A stretch of DNA of 12,650 bases from NCBI GenBank assembly GCA_017881985.1, contig JADGQH010000070.1:1-12650 (forward strand), written 5' to 3'. Made by a program: the position numbers and the translations under genes. The notes beneath the pieces are model-generated. The model searched no databases and was not told the DNA's origin. It worked only from the letters and a program-made list of their open reading frames with translations. Below, piece by piece: positions 9,732-12,650 of the stretch. Position 1 is the stretch's first letter; every line of letters begins with the position of its first letter. This stretch comes from Chloroflexota bacterium (GTDB lineage Bacteria; Chloroflexota; Limnocylindria; Limnocylindrales; CSP1-4).

Positions 9732-9751
9732 GGGTCATGCTAGCACGACCC
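9732..9751. promoter_or_regulatory. Near-perfect 20-bp palindrome over the clpC -10 (candidate operator)
   Basis: The sequence GGGTCATGCTAGCACGACCC is symmetric in nine of its ten base pairs; only 9737/9746 breaks the symmetry. The core TGCTAGCA is fully palindromic. It overlaps the predicted clpC -10 box, where a bound repressor would block RNA polymerase. It does not match CIRCE, the HspR box or the CtsR heptads. Part of the symmetry could be a by-product of the TGCTAG extended -10. Confidence 0.45.
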
Positions 9752-9764
9752 ATCCGGCCTGCAA
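9737..9764 (-). promoter_or_regulatory. Predicted promoter of the clpC operon
   Basis: On the minus strand there is TTGCAG (-35, 9764-9759), a 16-nt spacer, and TAGCAT (-10, 9742-9737) with TGC directly before it. The predicted transcription start is near 9730, giving a leader of about 39 nt before clpC ATG 9691. The -35 matches only three of six consensus positions; the extended -10 may compensate. Confidence 0.5.
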
Positions 9765-9792
9765 TCCGCCGACCAGGTGGGTTCCTGCGGAG

Positions 9793-9823
9793 CGAGAGTG
9801 GCCAACGGCCCTGGTTCCTCTCG
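9793..9823. other. Inverted repeat between rpsA and clpC
   Basis: CGAGAG (9793-9798) pairs with CTCTCG (9818-9823), and a smaller nested GGCC-AAC-GGCC stem lies at 9800-9810. The structure sits between the rpsA hairpin and the clpC promoter. It has no T-tract on the minus strand. It could be a second 3'-end stem for rpsA, a regulatory structure, or chance in GC-rich DNA. Confidence 0.3.
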
Positions 9824-9883
9824 TTCATGGTGTGGTTCGTCAACGCGGGCCCGGCGGATCCCGAAACGTCGGCGCAAGATCGA

Positions 9884-9916
9884 GAGGCGCCCCGCCGACT
9901 GCCGGCGAGGCGCCTC
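9884..9916 (-). terminator. Hairpin terminator candidate after rpsA
   Basis: GAGGCGCC (9884-9891) and GGCGCCTC (9909-9916) form an 8-bp stem. Inside it, CGCCG/CGGCG (9893-9897 and 9903-9907) adds 5 bp around the loop ACTGC, with one C/A mismatch between the stems. It begins 22 nt beyond the rpsA stop. The following minus-strand bases (TCGATCTTGC) are only mildly T-rich, so it is not a textbook intrinsic terminator, but it is by far the strongest stem in this gap. It may also stabilise the rpsA 3' end. Confidence 0.55.
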
Positions 9917-9938
9917 GTGCACGTGTCGTGACCGAGGG

Positions 9939-12116
9939 CTAGACCTCCGGCGCCGGCTCCGCTGCGACGTCCGCCTCGGACTCCGGGGCCGGCTCGGCGT
10001 CCGCCACCGCGACCGGCTCCTCCTCGACCGTTTCGGCCTCGGCGACGGGCTCCGGCTCCGGGACCGTGACGGCCTCGGCGACGGGCTCCGACTCGGCGGC
10101 AATCTCCTCCGCGACGGGTTCCGGCTCGACCGTCTCGGCTTCCGCGACCGGCTCCGGCTCCGGGACCGTCTCGGCCACCGCGACCGCCTCCGGCTCCGTG
10201 ACGGCCTCGACGACGGGTTCCGACTCCGGGGCCGTCACGGCCTCGACCGCGGGCTCCGGCTCCGCGGCGACGGCTTTGCTCCCGGCGACGGGCTCGGGCT
10301 CAACCTCGGGGGCCGCTTCGGCCGAGCGCTGCTCGGCCTTCTCGGCCTGCTCGAGCTGCTGGCGGACCTGCGCGAACGCTGCGGCGAGCGTGTTGTCGAT
10401 CCCGCCCTCGGGCTCCTGGACGGCGTCGGACATCGCGTATCCGCGCTCCTCGCGGGGACGCCGGGGCCGCGGCGCCTCGGGCGCCGGACGAGCCGGTGCC
10501 TCCTCGGCCTGCTTCAGGCTGAGGCCGAGGCGATGCCGCTCCGAGTCGAGCGAGATGATCTTGAGCTTGATGGTCTGGCCCTCGCGGACCACGTCACCTG
10601 GATGCGCGACGCGCTGGTGCGAGAGCTCGCTGATGTGGATCAGGCCCTCGAGCCCATCGCGGACCCGCACGAAGGCGCCGAAGTTCACGAGCTTCGTCAC
10701 CGTTCCGTCGATGACCTCGCCAACCTTGAAGTCGGCGACCGTGGAGTGCCACGGGTCCGGCTGCAGGCGGCGGATCGACAGGCTGATCCGCCCACGCTCA
10801 TGGTTGATGTCGATGACCTCGGCCTCGACCTCTTCGCCGACCTTGTAGCCGGCCTCGGGGTTGTTGACCTTGTTCCAGGAGAGCTCGCTCTTGTGGACGA
10901 GCCCGTCGATCCCGCCGAGGTCGACGAAGACCCCGAACGGCGCGATCGAACGAATGTTGCCCTTGACCTTCTGGCCGACCTGGAGGCTGCTGAAGAGCTC
11001 GTCGCGCTTCTCGCGCCGCTCCTCGTAGAGCGCCACCTTCTCCGAGAGGATCAGGCGGTTCGCCTTCCGGTTCACCTCGAGGATCTTGAGGCGAAGCCGG
11101 CGACCGACGTACGGCTGGAGCTTCTCGGCGATCTCCTGGGCCGCGTCGCGCGGCTGCTCGTTCTGGGGCCGGCGCGGGAAGTCCACGATCTGGCTGATCG
11201 GCACGAAGCCGCGGATCCCGCAGTCGACGATCAGGCCGCCCTTGTTGTGGTCGATGACCGGCGCCTCGATGATGATCCCGGTCTCGAACTGCTCCTGCAT
11301 CGAGCGCCACTTGCGCTCGAGGCCGGCGCGTCGCAGGGAGAGGACCACGTGGCCCTCGGGCGACTCCGGCTGGAGCACATAGACCAGGACCACATCGCCG
11401 ACCGCGAGGACCGGGGAGGACTCCGCGTTTCGTCCGTAGAGCTCGCGGTTCGAGACCACGCCCTCGCTCTTCGCACCGATGTCGACGAGGATCTCGTCCT
11501 TGTCGATCCGGACGATCGCGCCCTCGACGACGTCACCGTGCTTGAAGCTCCGGATGTCGGTGTCCTGCTCCGCGAGCAGCTCCTCCATCGTGGACGGCTC
11601 CGGACGAGCCGCCGGCGCCGGCACGACGACGTCGGGCTCCTCGGCGGCGGGCGCGTCGGCGAGATCCTCGGGGCTGACCCCATCGGGGCCCGCTTCGGCC
11701 GCGGGCTCAGCCACGGGCTCGGCGACCGCCACCGGCTCGGCGGCAACGCCGGCCACGGGTTCGGCGGTGGGCTCTGCGGCAACCTCGGCCACGGGTTCGG
11801 CCGCCGCCATCGGCTCGACGGCAACGTCCGCCGGGGCTTCCGCCACGGGTTCGGCTACCGGCTCGGCGACGGCGTCATCCGCGGGCGCGGCAACGGCATC
11901 AGCCTCCGGCTCGACGGCAGGCTCGGCTTCCGGTGCTGGGGCTTCCTCGGCTGCGGGCTCGATCATGGACGGCTCGGGGGTCTCGGCGGCCACGTCGGCG
12001 ACCACGATCGCCGGTTCTGCGACGGAGACTACCTCGGGGGCATTCGCCTCCGACATGGTCTCCGGCGTGGTCCCTGCCTGCTGCTCTTCGGTCAAGGGTT
12101 TTCCTACCTCTGTCAT
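9939..12116 (-). CDS. rpsA: 30S ribosomal protein S1-like protein with long Glu/Pro/Val/Ala tails
   Basis: An RNA-binding protein of the S1 family that helps load mRNA on the 30S subunit. The product is 725 aa. Four S1 (OB-fold) repeats lie at about 194-263 (GDVVEGAIVRIDKDEILVDI), 279-360 (GIIIEAPVIDHNKGGLIVDC, the more divergent second repeat), 380-449 (GNIRSIAPFGVFVDLGGIDG) and 466-535 (GTVTKLVNFGAFVRVRDGLE). This is the four-domain type of many Gram-positive bacteria, not the six-domain E. coli type. Residues 1 to about 185 and about 536-725 are acidic, low-complexity and presumably disordered. Both are built from EPVAE-like units, with a short Arg-rich stretch (RPRRPREERG) at about 550-559. 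ATG 12116 (MTEVGKPLTE) is the outermost start and fits the promoter; ATG at residue 21 (MSEANAPEVV) is an alternative with GGAG close upstream. It has its own promoter and a likely terminator hairpin. Confidence 0.92.
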   Translation of the reverse strand: MTEVGKPLTEEQQAGTTPETMSEANAPEVVSVAEPAIVVADVAAETPEPSMIEPAAEEAPAPEAEPAVEPEADAVAAPADDAVAEPVAEPVAEAPADVAVEPMAAAEPVAEVAAEPTAEPVAGVAAEPVAVAEPVAEPAAEAGPDGVSPEDLADAPAAEEPDVVVPAPAARPEPSTMEELLAEQDTDIRSFKHGDVVEGAIVRIDKDEILVDIGAKSEGVVSNRELYGRNAESSPVLAVGDVVLVYVLQPESPEGHVVLSLRRAGLERKWRSMQEQFETGIIIEAPVIDHNKGGLIVDCGIRGFVPISQIVDFPRRPQNEQPRDAAQEIAEKLQPYVGRRLRLKILEVNRKANRLILSEKVALYEERREKRDELFSSLQVGQKVKGNIRSIAPFGVFVDLGGIDGLVHKSELSWNKVNNPEAGYKVGEEVEAEVIDINHERGRISLSIRRLQPDPWHSTVADFKVGEVIDGTVTKLVNFGAFVRVRDGLEGLIHISELSHQRVAHPGDVVREGQTIKLKIISLDSERHRLGLSLKQAEEAPARPAPEAPRPRRPREERGYAMSDAVQEPEGGIDNTLAAAFAQVRQQLEQAEKAEQRSAEAAPEVEPEPVAGSKAVAAEPEPAVEAVTAPESEPVVEAVTEPEAVAVAETVPEPEPVAEAETVEPEPVAEEIAAESEPVAEAVTVPEPEPVAEAETVEEEPVAVADAEPAPESEADVAAEPAPEV
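9942..10307. repeat. Low-complexity repeat array in the rpsA 3' end
   Basis: The last 122 codons of rpsA are degenerate repeats encoding EPEPVAEA/ETVEPEPVAE-type units. The clearest pair encodes VPEPEPVAEAETVE exactly twice, at 10125-10166 and 10023-10064. The copies are 102 bp (34 codons) apart and differ only at a few positions. All spacing is in multiples of three. Confidence 0.75.
11691..11960. repeat. Low-complexity repeat array in the rpsA 5' end
   Basis: Codons about 53-142 of rpsA are degenerate repeats encoding AEPVAE, VAAEPTAEPVAG and VAAEPVAVAEPVAE-type units, with recurring plus-strand text such as GCCACGGGTTCGGC. They use the same residue alphabet as the C-terminal array on the other side of the four S1 domains. 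Confidence 0.7.
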
Positions 12117-12135
12117 GGAGTCCGCCCGAAACGAA

Positions 12136-12167
12136 GACGACGGCCGAGCCGTGCTCGCACCGTCGTC
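12136..12167 (-). promoter_or_regulatory. Strong hairpin in the rpsA leader
   Basis: GACGACGG (12136-12143) pairs with CCGTCGTC (12160-12167) over 8 bp. Within the loop, CGAGC (12145-12149) pairs with GCTCG (12153-12157) around CGT. It ends 19 nt before the rpsA ATG and is followed on the minus strand by the T-rich run TTCGTTTCGG. With a predicted leader of about 138 nt it could be an attenuator or a site for S1 autoregulation. The function is inferred only. Confidence 0.5.
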
Positions 12168-12260
12168 GTTGGGTTCGGTCCGTGCGCCCTGCGTGCGGTC
12201 CGCTCCTCCACTCCGTCCGTCGGAAGCTGTTCGGCTGTCGAGCCCTCGCGGGGCCGCGCG

Positions 12261-12290
12261 AGTCTAGCACACGACTCCTGACGGGTACAA
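12261..12290 (-). promoter_or_regulatory. Predicted promoter of rpsA
   Basis: On the minus strand there is TTGTAC (-35, 12290-12285), an 18-nt spacer, and TAGACT (-10, 12266-12261) with TGC directly upstream, an extended -10 within GTGCTAGACT. Transcription would start near 12254. The -35 overlaps the fpg -10 on the opposite strand. Confidence 0.5.
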
Positions 12291-12291
12291 T
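12286..12291 (+). promoter_or_regulatory. -10 box of fpg, leaderless promoter candidate
   Basis: TACAAT on the plus strand matches the -10 consensus at five of six positions. It ends 9 nt before GTG 12301, so the transcript would begin almost at the start codon; no Shine-Dalgarno is visible. I see no clear -35 at the right distance (TCTAGC at 12263-12268 is poor). Confidence 0.55.
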
Positions 12292-12300
12292 CCGCGAGCC

Positions 12301-12650
12301 GTGCCCGAGCTGCCCGACCTGACGATCCTGGCCGAAGCGTTCGGCCCGGCGCTGGTCGGCCGCACGATCGACTCGGCGATGGCCGTGGACCCGCTCGTCC
12401 TGCGGGCGACGCCGGCCGAGCTGGCCGCAATCGTGGGCGATCGCCTGCTCCAGGTACGTCGGCGCGGCAAGTTCCTGATCCTCGAGACCGACCGCACCAC
12501 GATCTGGGCAGCGCCGATGCTGACAGGACGGTTCGGGATGGTCCCTCCCGAAGCGGCCCGTCCGAAGGGGTCGGTCGTGCTCCGATTCGGTCTCCGCGTC
12601 GGGCCGGGCCCCGGTGAGACGGCCGCCTGGACACGCGGCGCCGACTGGCT
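12301..12650 (+). CDS. Fpg/Nei-family DNA glycosylase, N-terminal part
   Basis: This is probably a formamidopyrimidine/8-oxoguanine or endonuclease VIII-type base-excision repair enzyme. The gene runs off the right edge; 116 complete codons are visible. After Met removal the N-terminus is PELPDLTILAEAF, with the catalytic Pro and following Glu of the family (PELPEVETI in E. coli Fpg). RRGKFLIL at about 54-61 matches the conserved beta-hairpin lysine region. MLTGRFGM at about 73-80 corresponds to the GMSGRL region, but the His usually just before it is not evident (TIWAAPMLTGRF). The C-terminal helix-two-turn-helix and zinc finger lie outside the window, so Fpg and Nei cannot be separated and I give no symbol. 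The start is GTG 12301, apparently leaderless. It is the only plus-strand gene, divergent from rpsA. Confidence 0.88.
   Translation, partial: MPELPDLTILAEAFGPALVGRTIDSAMAVDPLVLRATPAELAAIVGDRLLQVRRRGKFLILETDRTTIWAAPMLTGRFGMVPPEAARPKGSVVLRFGLRVGPGPGETAAWTRGADW

Noticed and set aside
9733..9750. CIRCE, HspR or CtsR site upstream of clpC
   Set aside because: The palindrome shares only TAGCAC with CIRCE and lacks the 9-nt spacer and GAGTGCTAA half. There is no CTTGAGT/ACTCAAG pair and no tandem GGTCAAA heptads.
9942..10307. CRISPR-like or regulatory DNA repeats
   Set aside because: The repeats are degenerate, in-frame multiples of three within rpsA, and code for a low-complexity tail; there are no constant repeats with unique spacers.

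Overview
The window is very GC-rich (about 70% by eye). It carries core housekeeping genes, almost all read from the minus strand. The clpC-radA-PIN/TRAM-ispDF-cysS-rlmB order is a reduced form of the clpC/radA/yacL/ispD/ispF/cysS/rlmB cluster of Bacillota and relatives. It is followed here by tRNA genes and tuf. Fused IspDF, GTG starts, leaderless-looking promoters and an Fpg beginning PELPDL make me lean towards a high-GC Chloroflexota lineage. This is an inference; a deep actinobacterial lineage is the main alternative. Nothing suggests a phage, transposon, CRISPR array or island.

Layout, read in the direction of minus-strand transcription (high to low coordinates). A divergent promoter region (about 12117-12300) drives fpg (plus strand, cut by the window end) and rpsA (minus). 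rpsA encodes a four-S1-domain protein with very long Glu/Pro/Val/Ala tails and ends before a GC-rich hairpin at 9884-9916. The next block starts at a promoter near 9740 and runs clpC (ClpP-partner unfoldase), radA (recombination ATPase), a membrane-anchored PIN/TRAM protein, ispDF (two steps of isoprenoid synthesis), cysS (cysteinyl-tRNA synthetase) and rlmB (23S rRNA methyltransferase). From PIN/TRAM to rlmB the stop and start codons overlap (GTGA at two junctions, 8 nt at the third), so translational coupling is likely. A separate, near-consensus promoter (514-543) then drives tRNA-Thr(TGT), tRNA-Tyr(GTA), tRNA-Thr(GGT) and tuf, of which only the first 33 codons lie in the window.

The genes join protein quality control, DNA repair (radA, fpg), translation (rpsA, cysS, rlmB, three tRNAs, tuf) and isoprenoid precursor synthesis. 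I see no new multi-gene system. The more interesting signals are regulatory or architectural: a recurrent GTGCTAG element at three minus-strand promoters, an internal leaderless promoter inside the radA/PIN junction, a near-perfect palindrome over the clpC -10, a strong hairpin in the rpsA leader, the low-complexity tails of S1 and RlmB, and an IspF domain that has lost a conserved acidic active-site loop.

No gene-free stretch exceeds 300 bases. The longest gaps are 9692-9938 (promoter, palindrome, hairpins) and 12117-12300 (divergent promoters, leader hairpin).
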